This document shows, piece by piece, positions 48,976-57,817 of a stretch of DNA of 64,000 bases. Every line of letters starts with the position of its first letter. Positions within the stretch are counted from its first letter, which is position 1. The DNA lies in contig NZ_JAPDRJ010000001.1 of assembly GCF_040706535.1 (NCBI RefSeq), forward strand, positions 558,001-622,000, in the 5' to 3' direction. The DNA comes from Lentisalinibacter orientalis (lineage in GTDB: Bacteria > Pseudomonadota > Gammaproteobacteria > Steroidobacterales > Woeseiaceae). The position numbers were made by a program, and so were the translations under genes. The notes beneath the pieces were generated by a model, which saw nothing but the letters and a program-made list of their open reading frames with translations, did no database searches and had not been told where the DNA came from.

Positions 48976-49410
48976 TTATTCGAGTCCCCCTGCTTCAAGC
49001 AGCAATCTCCTCACCGCCTCGTACTCCTCCAAACGGGCATAGTCGGATGCCTGCGGATTCGCAATTCGTGACAAGTCCATGCTGTCGGTTACGTCGGCCA
49101 GCTTCACTCGTCTGGCGACCGGATTTCTCGCGGCGCGCTGAGCGGCATCGATGCGGGACTCGCCGTAGGTCTTTGTCAACGTAACTACGGCCTCTACCAC
49201 TATCTCGGAGAAGCCATCCTGCCGCAGTGCGTCAGGTGTCCAGTGCGTATCCTCCAGGACGTCGTGCAGCACCGCAGCCATTCGTTCCTCGTCGGAGCTG
49301 ACCGAGAGCATTACCCGCAATGGATGAAGTATGTAGGGTTTCCCAGCTTTATCCGTTTGCCCGGCGTGGGCAGACGCGGCTATCTGAATTGCTCGTTCTA
49401 GCGTTGACAT
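48976..49410 (-). CDS. Small HD hydrolase, MESH1/SpoT-hydrolase-like
   Basis: A 144-residue single-domain protein. The pattern AASAHAGQTDKAGKPYILHP (His29), AAVLHDVLEDT (His49-Asp50, Glu53-Asp54) and RRVKLADVTDSMD matches the (p)ppGpp hydrolase domain of SpoT and the stand-alone alarmone hydrolases (SAH/MESH1). It lacks synthetase, TGS and ACT domains. It could reset alarmone or act on NADPH-type substrates as MESH1 does. It lies just after the hsdR gene, on the same strand with a 51-base gap, among toxin-antitoxin and restriction genes. Confidence 0.85.
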   Translation of the reverse strand: MSTLERAIQIAASAHAGQTDKAGKPYILHPLRVMLSVSSDEERMAAVLHDVLEDTHWTPDALRQDGFSEIVVEAVVTLTKTYGESRIDAAQRAARNPVARRVKLADVTDSMDLSRIANPQASDYARLEEYEAVRRLLLEAGGLE

Positions 49411-49461
49411 ATGTACTCAGGTGCGGTCCAGCCTCTTGTGAGCCCCGATATTTTCCGTATC

Positions 49462-51861
49462 TCAGTAAAGATGCTGCTGAAATCCCACAAAGACCTCCCG
49501 TATCCGGCCCGCCGGACCGAGTTCGCGCACCGCATCTTCCAGGCTGTGGTACTTCAGCTCGATCAGCTGCGGCAGCTTGTCGGTTGAGAGCTCGCCCACT
49601 CCGCGAGCGACATAGTGACCGAGCACGAAGCGCAGAAACTCCTGCTGCCGGTAGTCGTGGCCCTGGAAGATGGCGTCGCGGTGTGAATCCACCCGCTCGG
49701 CGCGGGTCACCGGGGGCTGGTTGAAGGCGATGTAGGCCAGCACGTCATAGAGGTCGCTGTTCTCCGCCTCGATCAGCTTGCCCACCTCGGCCAGTTGCTC
49801 GATGCCGTAGCCTTTTTCTTCCAGCCCTTCCAGTAGTTTGCGGCGGGTATCCGGCCGGCCCCAGATAGCGCGCAGCTCATCTTCGTTGGCAAACAGCGCC
49901 GGCAGCTCGCCAAAAAGGCGCTGGACAAACTCGGCGGCGGAGATCGGTTTGCCGTCCGGGCTCCAGAAGCTGGTGGCGCTCATGTGCTGGATGGTGCGCT
50001 CCTTGCCGTCGGCCAGCTTCACCTTCACCTTGCGGCGCTTCTCGCACACGCAGGGTTGCTCGCCGCAAACCTCGCAGGGTACGGGGGGTTCCTTCTCGCA
50101 GCGGCACGGGCGCTCGCCGCACACAGGGCACGGCTCGGGCGGGCTGACGGCACAGACGCAGGGCAGCTGCCCGCAGGCGTCGCAGGGTTCCGGCGCCAGC
50201 GGCTCGCCATCCCACTCCGGGTCGTTGAAGTGTTCGTAGGCCTTCACGAAATCGAAGATCGTGAAATAGTCCTTGCCGTCGTAGAGGCGGGTGCCCCGGC
50301 CGATGATCTGCTTGAACTCGATCATCGAGTTCACCGGCCGCATCAGCACGATGTTGCGCACATTGCGGGCGTCCACGCCGGTGGAGAGTTTCTGCGAGGT
50401 GGTCAGTATGGTGGGGATGGTCTTCTCGTTGTCCTGAAACTGCTTCAGGAAGCGGTCGCCCTCGGTGCCGTCGTTGGCAGTCACCCGCTCGCAGTAGTGC
50501 GGATCACGGCTGGTTTTCATCTGGTTGATGAGATCACGCACCGCCAGCGCGTGCTCCTGGGTGGCACAGAACACCAGCGTCTTCTCGCGCTGGTCGATCT
50601 GGTCCATGAACAGCCTGACCCGGTACTGCTCGCGCTCGCGGATCTCGATCACGCGGTTGAAGTCGTCCTCGGTGTAACGCTTGCCGGCCTCAATCTCGCC
50701 CTCGATGATCTGGTCGTCCGCGGTGTACACATAATCGTCAAGGGTGGTGGCGATCTGGCGTACCCGGAATGGGGTCAGGTAGCCATCGTTTATGCCCTCC
50801 CTGAGCGAGTACACATACACCGGCTCGCCGAAATATGCGTAGGTGTCGGCGTTGTGCTGGCGTCTGGGCGTGGCGGTCAGGCCGAGCTGCACGGCGGGCG
50901 CAAAGTACTCGAGGATGCCGCGCCAGTTACTCTCGTCATTGGCGCCGCCACGATGGCACTCGTCGATGACGATGAAATCGAAAAAGTCCGGCGGGTAGTC
51001 GCCGAAGTTCGGCGACGGGTTGCCGTCGGCATCGCGCCCGGTCATGAACGTCTGGAAGATGGTGAAGAACACACTGCCGTTCTTCGGTACCCGGCCCCGC
51101 TTGCGGATGACCTCAGGGTCGATGCGCACAAGCGCGTCCTCTGGAAAGGCGGAGAAGTCGTTGAAGGCCTGGTTGGCGAGGATATTGCGGTCGGCCAGGA
51201 ACAGGATGCGCGGCTGGCGCGCGGGCTCGCCGGTGGCCCGCGCCGCCAGGCTCCAGCGGGCATGGAACAACTTCCAGGCGATCTGGAAGGCAATGGCCGT
51301 CTTGCCGGTGCCGGTGGCCAGGGTAAGCAGGATGCGCTCGCGACCGGCGGCGATCGCCTCGAGCGCCTGGTTGATGGCGTTGTGCTGGTAGTAGCGGGCC
51401 TGCCAGAAGCCGCCCTTGTCCTCGAACGGTACCTCACCGAAACGCTTGCGCCAGGTGTTGGCGGCTTCTTCTGCGGCGCCGAAGGTCTCGGTCCAGAGGT
51501 CGTCCGGTGCCGGATAACCCGCGACGTCGCCCTCGGCGCCGGTGTGCAGGTCGATGCGGTAAATGCCATTGCCGTTAGTCGAGTAGGCAAAACGCGCTTG
51601 TAGCCGCTCAGCGTAGCGCTTGGCCTGGGCCAGCCCCTCGGTGACCGGCAAGCTGCGCTTCTTGGCCTCGATCACCGCCAGTTTCTGTCCGCGGTACATC
51701 AGCACATAATCGGCGATGTCCTGCTTCGCCCGCTTGCCGGCGCCCTGCAGCCGGCCCAGGGTTATCACCTCGCGCCGGACGCGGCTGGCCTCCACCACGC
51801 CCCAGCCCGCCGCCTTCAGGGCCGGGTCGATCAGCTCGGCGCGGGTTTCGGCTTCGTTCAT
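49462..51861 (-). CDS. hsdR: Type I restriction enzyme, R subunit
   Basis: A 799-residue translocase-nuclease. The N-terminal PD-(D/E)xK nuclease is visible as Asp51 and Glu65-x-Lys67 (YRGQKLAVIEAKK). SF2 motor motifs are Walker A TLATGTGKT (180-188), DECH (300-303), TATPRR and the late motif IIGRGTRLYDGKDYFTIFDF. Between motor and C-terminal domain (about 557-607) a Cys-rich insert repeats a CxxCGxxPCxC unit three times. The C-terminal domain is of the EcoEI/EcoAI R type. The ATG overlaps the hsdS stop. It cleaves unmethylated DNA together with HsdM and HsdS. Confidence 0.95.
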   Translation of the reverse strand: MNEAETRAELIDPALKAAGWGVVEASRVRREVITLGRLQGAGKRAKQDIADYVLMYRGQKLAVIEAKKRSLPVTEGLAQAKRYAERLQARFAYSTNGNGIYRIDLHTGAEGDVAGYPAPDDLWTETFGAAEEAANTWRKRFGEVPFEDKGGFWQARYYQHNAINQALEAIAAGRERILLTLATGTGKTAIAFQIAWKLFHARWSLAARATGEPARQPRILFLADRNILANQAFNDFSAFPEDALVRIDPEVIRKRGRVPKNGSVFFTIFQTFMTGRDADGNPSPNFGDYPPDFFDFIVIDECHRGGANDESNWRGILEYFAPAVQLGLTATPRRQHNADTYAYFGEPVYVYSLREGINDGYLTPFRVRQIATTLDDYVYTADDQIIEGEIEAGKRYTEDDFNRVIEIREREQYRVRLFMDQIDQREKTLVFCATQEHALAVRDLINQMKTSRDPHYCERVTANDGTEGDRFLKQFQDNEKTIPTILTTSQKLSTGVDARNVRNIVLMRPVNSMIEFKQIIGRGTRLYDGKDYFTIFDFVKAYEHFNDPEWDGEPLAPEPCDACGQLPCVCAVSPPEPCPVCGERPCRCEKEPPVPCEVCGEQPCVCEKRRKVKVKLADGKERTIQHMSATSFWSPDGKPISAAEFVQRLFGELPALFANEDELRAIWGRPDTRRKLLEGLEEKGYGIEQLAEVGKLIEAENSDLYDVLAYIAFNQPPVTRAERVDSHRDAIFQGHDYRQQEFLRFVLGHYVARGVGELSTDKLPQLIELKYHSLEDAVRELGPAGRIREVFVGFQQHLY

Positions 51862-52505
51862 GCCAGCGGAGCATTCACTCTATCATGCGCATCGGCTCTA
51901 TCCGCGGTCAGTTCACCGTGGAAGGCCTTTTGCAGTAGGGATTCTCTTAATTCAATGAGAGCGCTGAGTTTTTGGTGGTAGATGGATTCCAATCTCGAAG
52001 TCTCTGCCCTCAAATCATCAAGGATGGCGACGATGCGTTCTTGCTCAGTGATTTCAGGAACTGGGATAGGTAAGTTCTTGATGATGTCCGACGTAAGACG
52101 ATGAACAGTTGCGCTACGTGTCACTCGCTGTAATAGTGAACTTTCACAACTTTTTAGAAAGTAATACAGAAATTCCGGCAGCAATTTATCGCTCGGAATG
52201 AGCGCTTTGAGATCCTGATTAATAGTAAGGGCGGTGCCCGCGATTGAAATAGGTATCGTTCGCGACAAGATACCCGACCTTACGACCAGTAGAACTGACC
52301 CTTGCGGGATCACGGAGACAGAGCTGTTTGCGACCCCCTCCTCAGTAATGGTGTCCAACGAAGATGATACCTGGTCAGTCTTCATATCTTTGGGCGATAC
52401 CCATGGAATATCTCCACCCCAGTAGGCCCTATTTCCCTTCGATGGTGTACCGCCGCCTTTAATAGTGACGACCTTACCAAGGGGCATCATCGACCACTTG
52501 CTCAT
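51858..52505 (-). CDS. hsdS: Type I restriction enzyme specificity subunit, half-length
   Basis: A 215-residue HsdS, about half the normal length. It has one target recognition domain (PLGKVVTIKGGGTPSKGN, then DIPWVSPKDM) and one conserved coiled-coil spacer (PVPEITEQERIVAILDDL, ending LIELRESLLQKAFHGELT). Normal HsdS has two of each in tandem. A half-subunit can act as a dimer and would then recognise a symmetric split site. The reading frame is clean at both ends and overlaps hsdM and hsdR by four bases each, so it is not a simple truncation. Confidence 0.92.
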   Translation of the reverse strand: MSKWSMMPLGKVVTIKGGGTPSKGNRAYWGGDIPWVSPKDMKTDQVSSSLDTITEEGVANSSVSVIPQGSVLLVVRSGILSRTIPISIAGTALTINQDLKALIPSDKLLPEFLYYFLKSCESSLLQRVTRSATVHRLTSDIIKNLPIPVPEITEQERIVAILDDLRAETSRLESIYHQKLSALIELRESLLQKAFHGELTADRADAHDRVNAPLA

Positions 52506-53977
52506 AACATCCCCCGGATCCCTTCCAGGATTTCCTCGCTTTCTTTATCCAGTGTTTCGATTTCGTTGATGATCACCTCAGGATCGCGTAGCGGTTCGGG
52601 CTCAGCCTTATTAGGGTTTTTTGCCGAGAGGTCGACGCTGTCGGGGTCGATGTCGGCCACGTTCACGGTCCAGCTATTATCCGAGTCCTCGAAGCCGGCT
52701 TGGCGGGCGACGAAATCCGCCAAGTCGTCGTCGTTGAGCGGGTTGGTCTTGCCCAGACTGCGCCCGGGGTCGAGTTGGTAACACCAGATCTTCCGGGTCG
52801 GTGCGCCTTTCTCGAAAAACAACACCACGGTCTTGACCCCGGCGCCGAGGAAGGTGCCGCCAGGGCAGTCGAGAATGGTGTGCAGGTTGCAGCTGTCGAG
52901 CAGTTCCCGGCGCAGGGCACGGGAGGCGTTGTCGGAGTTGGAGAGAAAGGTGTTCTTTATGACGATTGCGGCCCGGCCGCCGGCCCTCAGGTACTTGATG
53001 AAGTGCTGCAGGAACAGAAACGCGGTTTCCCCAGTCTTGATCGGGAAGTTCTGTTGTATCTCCTTGCGCTCCTTGCCGCCGAAGGGCGGGTTGGCGAGGA
53101 TCACGTCGAAGCGCTCTTTCTCCTGAATGTCGGCTAGGTTTTCGGTCAGGCTGTTGGTGTGGACGATGTTGGGCGTCTCGATGCCGTGCAGGATCATGTT
53201 CATGATGCCGATCACATACGGCAGGCTCTTCTTCTCCTTGGCGTAGAAGGTGCGCTTCTGCAGGGTGTCGAGATCGGCCGTGGAGAGGTGGCTGCCGTCG
53301 CCCCTGCCATCCGGCCCGTAGCGTAAATAGTCATGTGCCTCGCACAGGAAGCCAGCCGATCCTGCGGCGGCGTCGTAGATGCGTTCGCCCACCTTTGGCT
53401 TTATCACCCGAATCATGGCGCGGATCAGCGGGCGGGGGGTGTAGTACTCGCCGCCGTTGCGCCCGGCGTTGCCCATATTCCTGATTTTGGCTTCGTACAA
53501 ATGCGATAGCTCGTGCTTCTCGGCCTGGGAGCGAAAGCTCAGGCCGTCGATCAACTCCAACGCATCGCGCAGGCTGTAGCCGCTGGCAAACTTGTTGCGG
53601 ATCTCGCTGAAGATCTCGCCGATGCGGTATTCCAGCGTGTCGATGCCGCCGGCCCGCTCGCGAAAGGACTGCAGGTAGGGAAACAGCTTGCCGTTGACGA
53701 AGGTAATCAGATCGGCGCCGGTGAGGGCCTTGTCATGGTCGAACTCGCCACTAGCCATTTTCGGCGCCGCCCAGGCTGACCAGCGGTAGGGCTCATCAAT
53801 AACAAACTGGTATGGCTTGCCAACCAGCTCCGCCTCCTGGGCGCGCTCGTGTTCCAGATCGTCCAGGTACTTGAGAAACAGCATCCATGACGTCTGCTCG
53901 GTGTAGTCCAGCTCCGTGGCGCAGCCGGCCTCTTTCCAGAGCACGTCATCGATGTTGCGGAAGGTTTGTTCAAACAT
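52502..53977 (-). CDS. hsdM: Type I restriction enzyme, modification methyltransferase subunit
   Basis: A 491-residue N6-adenine methyltransferase. N-terminal HsdM_N domain (IDDVLWKEAGCATELDYTEQ), SAM motif YDAAAGSAGFLCEAHDYL (about 190-210) and catalytic NPPFGG near 296-301 are all intact. It forms the methylase core with HsdS and starts the hsdM-hsdS-hsdR operon. The three genes are linked by four-base overlaps. Confidence 0.96.
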   Translation of the reverse strand: MFEQTFRNIDDVLWKEAGCATELDYTEQTSWMLFLKYLDDLEHERAQEAELVGKPYQFVIDEPYRWSAWAAPKMASGEFDHDKALTGADLITFVNGKLFPYLQSFRERAGGIDTLEYRIGEIFSEIRNKFASGYSLRDALELIDGLSFRSQAEKHELSHLYEAKIRNMGNAGRNGGEYYTPRPLIRAMIRVIKPKVGERIYDAAAGSAGFLCEAHDYLRYGPDGRGDGSHLSTADLDTLQKRTFYAKEKKSLPYVIGIMNMILHGIETPNIVHTNSLTENLADIQEKERFDVILANPPFGGKERKEIQQNFPIKTGETAFLFLQHFIKYLRAGGRAAIVIKNTFLSNSDNASRALRRELLDSCNLHTILDCPGGTFLGAGVKTVVLFFEKGAPTRKIWCYQLDPGRSLGKTNPLNDDDLADFVARQAGFEDSDNSWTVNVADIDPDSVDLSAKNPNKAEPEPLRDPEVIINEIETLDKESEEILEGIRGML

Positions 53978-54157
53978 TTGGTTCTGAGGTGACTTTGCTA
54001 GATTGCGTCAAATGGTGGGCATTGTGGGTCAAGATCCAACTTGGTCGGGAAAGGTCGGTTGGCATTGCTCTTGCGACCACAAGAGGGGTGGCAGGTTGAC
54101 TTTCTCAGTTTCCATCGCGTTGTAAGGTGGTCCCAATATCGACGACGGCTTAAGACT

Positions 54158-55666
54158 TTAGCCGTTGATCGCGGGGCCAAGAAGTTGTTGAAGCGCACCG
54201 CGATTCTCGCCGTATTCGTGATGGACATACGCTCCATATAACTTCCGCTTAATCTGTGTTTGGTCAATCCCTGTTATGTCTTCGATGCAATTGACCAAGT
54301 GTGAGAGTTTTCGCTTTGCTAATGTCCTTGGGTTTGCATTGGTCAACGCTTTGTATTCATTGGACTCTAGGAGTCGACCGAATCTCACGGCGTGTGCAGC
54401 AAAGCTCTCATGAAGATATTCGCGCGCGCTACCTGCCTCAATGTGCTCTATGATCCCGCATTCTGGCGTACAAGGAAGGAAATGTAGATTACGGCGCGCG
54501 CGATCAAATAAATCGAGCATTTGTTGGTCGTTGCGGCGCCGAGCCGCTGGGAGAGCTTCGTCGCGTACATCAGCATCAAGAAAGGCTATTCGCCTTACAT
54601 AACTGGGGAAGATCTGTGAGGAACTGACCGAGAATTCAAGGACCTGCTTAAAGCCGCCAACAGGAACGATCTTGTATAGGGGGTGATATCTAGTCGCAAG
54701 AGCTGATATCTGCAAATACGCTTGTACGAGTTGTTCTAGTAATAGCTTCGCCTCCGTGTCCTCAACGAAGAAGACAAAGTCTGCGGAAAGCTCGTCGTCG
54801 AAAGCAACTTCTCCCAGCAACTGGGCTGGGTAAGGCATCCGAGTTACCGCAATACGCCCGTCTTCGTTGGGGGACAGACCTATGAGTTGTGAGCGATCTG
54901 CAGACTTAATTATCGATGCCGAGTGCGTTGAGAAAAGTACGGTAAGGCTCTTTTCGGCTGAGATCTCTCGTAGTCGTTCGAGAAGTCGAACCTGCGCTTG
55001 CGGATGAAGAGCCATTTCGATTTCATCAATGAGCACAAGGCTTTCGTCCGGTACGTTCGACAGTCGTTGTGCAAGTCGAAGGGTGCACAGTTCCCCGAGG
55101 CTAAAACTCTTCTCGGAGTAATACAGGTTCCTGTTCCTCCCTTGGTGCGACCTATAGGGAATCAGATAAGCTTCATTGCCCCGTCCCCGTCGAGTATTGA
55201 GGTACTTAAGGTCTCTCCATTTTGGATCGCCCAGAACGGCACACAAGAAGTCTTTTACTTCTTGGCTGGCCTCGCGGAATCGGCCGCCTCTGATTTCGTC
55301 CTCGAACGGCTCGATGCGATCCGAGTTCGCCTCAAGGTAGATAATGGATGGATAGGGAAACTCCTCGAACAGCGTTGAGTTTCTTCGAGGCGTGGCGCGC
55401 CACCTTTGCCCGCCGTACCTATACGTTACGGATCGCCCGTTTATCTCGTAGGTCACAGAGGCTTCGCTATATGGGTCTATTCGATTTGAGGAGGGACTGG
55501 TCTTGAAGAACTGTTGGAACGCGTAGGGATAGCGGATGCGATACAGCGCAGCTAATAGCGTTGACTTGCCACACCCATTGAGTCCGGCGAGCACGTACAC
55601 TCCCGGGCCGGGCACGTCGAACTCTATCGACCTAATGCCTTTGATGTGCTCCACCGTAACCTTCAT
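54158..55666 (-). CDS. AAA ATPase with TOPRIM-like C-terminus (OLD/PARIS-like)
   Basis: A 502-residue protein. ABC/SMC-type ATPase: Walker A GLNGCGKST (28-36), a signature-like SLGELCTLRLAQRL near 187, Walker B LVLIDEIEMALHP near 207 and a switch His in FSTHSAS. The C-terminal 200 residues look like a TOPRIM nuclease: FVFFVEDTEAKLL (Glu near 300), KIVPVGG and IAFLDADVRDE (Asp pair near 365). ATPase plus TOPRIM is the plan of OLD nucleases and of PARIS (AriA plus AriB) defence. The AriB-like end suggests a fused form. Codon use and GC are lower than in its neighbours. It starts at the ATG at 55664-55666; an upstream frame extension is likely not translated. Confidence 0.82.
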   Translation of the reverse strand: MKVTVEHIKGIRSIEFDVPGPGVYVLAGLNGCGKSTLLAALYRIRYPYAFQQFFKTSPSSNRIDPYSEASVTYEINGRSVTYRYGGQRWRATPRRNSTLFEEFPYPSIIYLEANSDRIEPFEDEIRGGRFREASQEVKDFLCAVLGDPKWRDLKYLNTRRGRGNEAYLIPYRSHQGRNRNLYYSEKSFSLGELCTLRLAQRLSNVPDESLVLIDEIEMALHPQAQVRLLERLREISAEKSLTVLFSTHSASIIKSADRSQLIGLSPNEDGRIAVTRMPYPAQLLGEVAFDDELSADFVFFVEDTEAKLLLEQLVQAYLQISALATRYHPLYKIVPVGGFKQVLEFSVSSSQIFPSYVRRIAFLDADVRDEALPAARRRNDQQMLDLFDRARRNLHFLPCTPECGIIEHIEAGSAREYLHESFAAHAVRFGRLLESNEYKALTNANPRTLAKRKLSHLVNCIEDITGIDQTQIKRKLYGAYVHHEYGENRGALQQLLGPAING

Positions 55667-55954
55667 GGATACTTTGGCTCTCCTGCTGCGCGATGCTTTC
55701 GCGATTGCGGTGCCCTTCCCCCGAGAGTTGCCGTCAAGCCGAGTTGGTGTGTGCCGCTCAACCAAATCCAATTGACGATAACGTCATGGACAAAAATTAC
55801 CACATGCGTCGAATAAGGGGCGAGACGATGCAGCACGGTCCTGACAGCCCACAAGAGAGGTGGCTAGATATGTTCCACAAACCGGCAGGCAGGATATTTG
55901 ACGCGGCTGATGGCACGTAACGTTAGCCAATTCGGGAAGTCTGTGGAGCGCTGA
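55667..55954. other. Spacer between the AAA-TOPRIM gene and glmS
   Basis: A stretch of 288 bases with no gene I can support; a 75-codon frame on the plus strand has no domain or ribosome site. It should contain the promoter of the ATPase gene. Confidence 0.5.
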
Positions 55955-57787
55955 CTACTCCACCGTCACCGACTTAGCCAGATTCCTAGGCTGATCCACA
56001 TCCGTCCCTTTCAACACAGCGACGTGATACGCGAGCAACTGCAGCGGCACGGTATAGACGATAGGCGCGATCAACCGATCGGCATGGGGCATATCGATGA
56101 CCTTGATGCCCTCTTCACTCTTGATCCCCGTCTCCTTGTCGGCGAACACGTAGAGCTGTCCGCCGCGAGCCCGCACCACCTGCATGTTGGATTTCAGCTT
56201 GTCGAGCAGCTCGTTATTGGGCGCGACTACCACCACCGGCATGTCCTCGTCGATGAGGGCGAGCGGGCCGTGCTTCAGCTCGCCCGCGGCATACGCCTCC
56301 GCGTGGATGTAGGAGATCTCCTTCAGCTTCAGCGCGCCCTCCATGGCCACCGGCCACATTGGGCCGCGGCCGAGGAAGAGCGTGTGGTGCTTCTCGGCGA
56401 AGTCCTCGGCCAGGTCCTTCAGCGCATCGCTCATGCCCAGCGCCTCTTCCACCGCGGCCGCGGTGTGCATGACGTGGGGCACGAGTTCATCTTCCTTCTC
56501 GGCGCTCATGCCGCGCTGGCGGGCGAGGATGAGGGTAACCAGCAGCATGGAGAGCAGCTGGGTGGTGAAGGCCTTGGTGCTGGCCACGCCGATCTCGGGG
56601 CCGGCGTGGGTCATCATGGTGAGGTCGGATTCCCGTACCATGGAGCTGTGGGCACTGTTGCAGATGGTGAGGCTGCCGACGTAGCCGGACTGCTTTGCGA
56701 TGCGCAGCGCCTCGAGGGTGTCGGCGGTCTCGCCGGACTGTGACAGCGTGAGGAACAGGGTGTTGGGCGGCACGGCCACCTTGCGGTAGCGGTATTCGCT
56801 GGCGATCTCCACCTGGCAGGTGACGCCTGCGAGCGACTCCAGCCAGTACTTGCCGACGCAGCCGGCGTGATAGCTGGTGCCGCAGGCGACGATGTGGATG
56901 TGCTCCACGCCGTTGAGCATCTCGGCCGCCTGGGGGCCGAGGGAGTCGGTCACGACCTTGCCGCTCTCGATGCGGCCGTACAGGGTGTTGGCCAGCGCGC
57001 TCGGCTGCTCGAAGATCTCCTTCAGCATGAAGTGGCGGTACGGGCCCTTCTCGGCCGAGTCGCTGCTCCACTGGGTCTCGTGCACCTTGCGCTCGACGGC
57101 GTTGCCGTCCACGTCGAAGATGTTCACGGCGTCGCGTTTGATCTCGGCGAGGTCGCCCTGCTCGAGGTAGATGAAGCGCTGGGTGACCGGCAGCAGCGCG
57201 GGCACGCCGCTGGCCACGTAGTTCTCGCCGATGCCGAGGCCGACGACCAGGGGGCTGGCCACGCGGCTGACCACGAAGCGGTCCGGGTCCGTGGCGTCGA
57301 ATACCAGCAGTGCGAACGCGCCGGTGAAGCGGGCGACGGAGCGGCGCACGGCCTCGGGCAGGTCGCAGCCTTCCTTCAGGTGGTCGTGGACGAGGTGGGC
57401 GGCCACCTCGGTGTCGGTCTCGGACAGGAACTCGTAACCCTTGGCCTCGAGTTCGTCCTTGATCTCCTGGTAGTTCTCGATGATGCCGTTGTGGATCACG
57501 GCGACGCGGTCGCCCGAGAGGTGCGGGTGGGCATTGGCCTCGGTGACGCCGCCGTGGGTGGCCCAGCGGGTGTGGGCGACACCGAGACGGCCCGCGAGAG
57601 GGTCGGCCTCGAGCTTCGCGTCGAGTTCGGCCACCTTGCCGACAGTGCGGCGCAGGCCGATGTCGCCGTTCGGCTGCAGCACGGCCACGCCCGCGGAGTC
57701 GTAGCCGCGGTATTCCAGACGCCTGAGGCCCTCGACGAGGACCGGGACCACGTTCCGTTCAGCGATGGCGCCGACGATGCCGCACAT
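55955..57787 (-). CDS. glmS: Glucosamine-6-phosphate synthase (glutamine-hydrolysing)
   Basis: A 610-residue enzyme making glucosamine-6-phosphate for cell-wall synthesis. The class II glutaminase starts with catalytic Cys2 (CGIVGAI), followed by EYRGYDSAGVAV and GRLGVAHTRWATHG. Two SIS isomerase domains contain IVACGTSYHAGCVGKYWLE, TLSQSGETADTLEAL and FLGRGPMWPVAMEGALKLKE, ending in the conserved AKSVTVE. It lies 30 bases after glmU in one operon. It is the first core gene to the right of the accessory region. Confidence 0.97.
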   Translation of the reverse strand: MCGIVGAIAERNVVPVLVEGLRRLEYRGYDSAGVAVLQPNGDIGLRRTVGKVAELDAKLEADPLAGRLGVAHTRWATHGGVTEANAHPHLSGDRVAVIHNGIIENYQEIKDELEAKGYEFLSETDTEVAAHLVHDHLKEGCDLPEAVRRSVARFTGAFALLVFDATDPDRFVVSRVASPLVVGLGIGENYVASGVPALLPVTQRFIYLEQGDLAEIKRDAVNIFDVDGNAVERKVHETQWSSDSAEKGPYRHFMLKEIFEQPSALANTLYGRIESGKVVTDSLGPQAAEMLNGVEHIHIVACGTSYHAGCVGKYWLESLAGVTCQVEIASEYRYRKVAVPPNTLFLTLSQSGETADTLEALRIAKQSGYVGSLTICNSAHSSMVRESDLTMMTHAGPEIGVASTKAFTTQLLSMLLVTLILARQRGMSAEKEDELVPHVMHTAAAVEEALGMSDALKDLAEDFAEKHHTLFLGRGPMWPVAMEGALKLKEISYIHAEAYAAGELKHGPLALIDEDMPVVVVAPNNELLDKLKSNMQVVRARGGQLYVFADKETGIKSEEGIKVIDMPHADRLIAPIVYTVPLQLLAYHVAVLKGTDVDQPRNLAKSVTVE

Positions 57788-57817
57788 ATGCTTCTCCTTG
57801 CTGCCGCCGCGAGCCCG

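Noticed and set aside
54041..54241. A 66-codon plus-strand ORF at the end of the ATPase gene
   Set aside because: It overlaps the ATPase C-terminus antisense and has no recognisable feature.
55693..55920. A 75-codon plus-strand ORF before glmS
   Set aside because: No ribosome site, no domain, and it overlaps the likely ATPase promoter.
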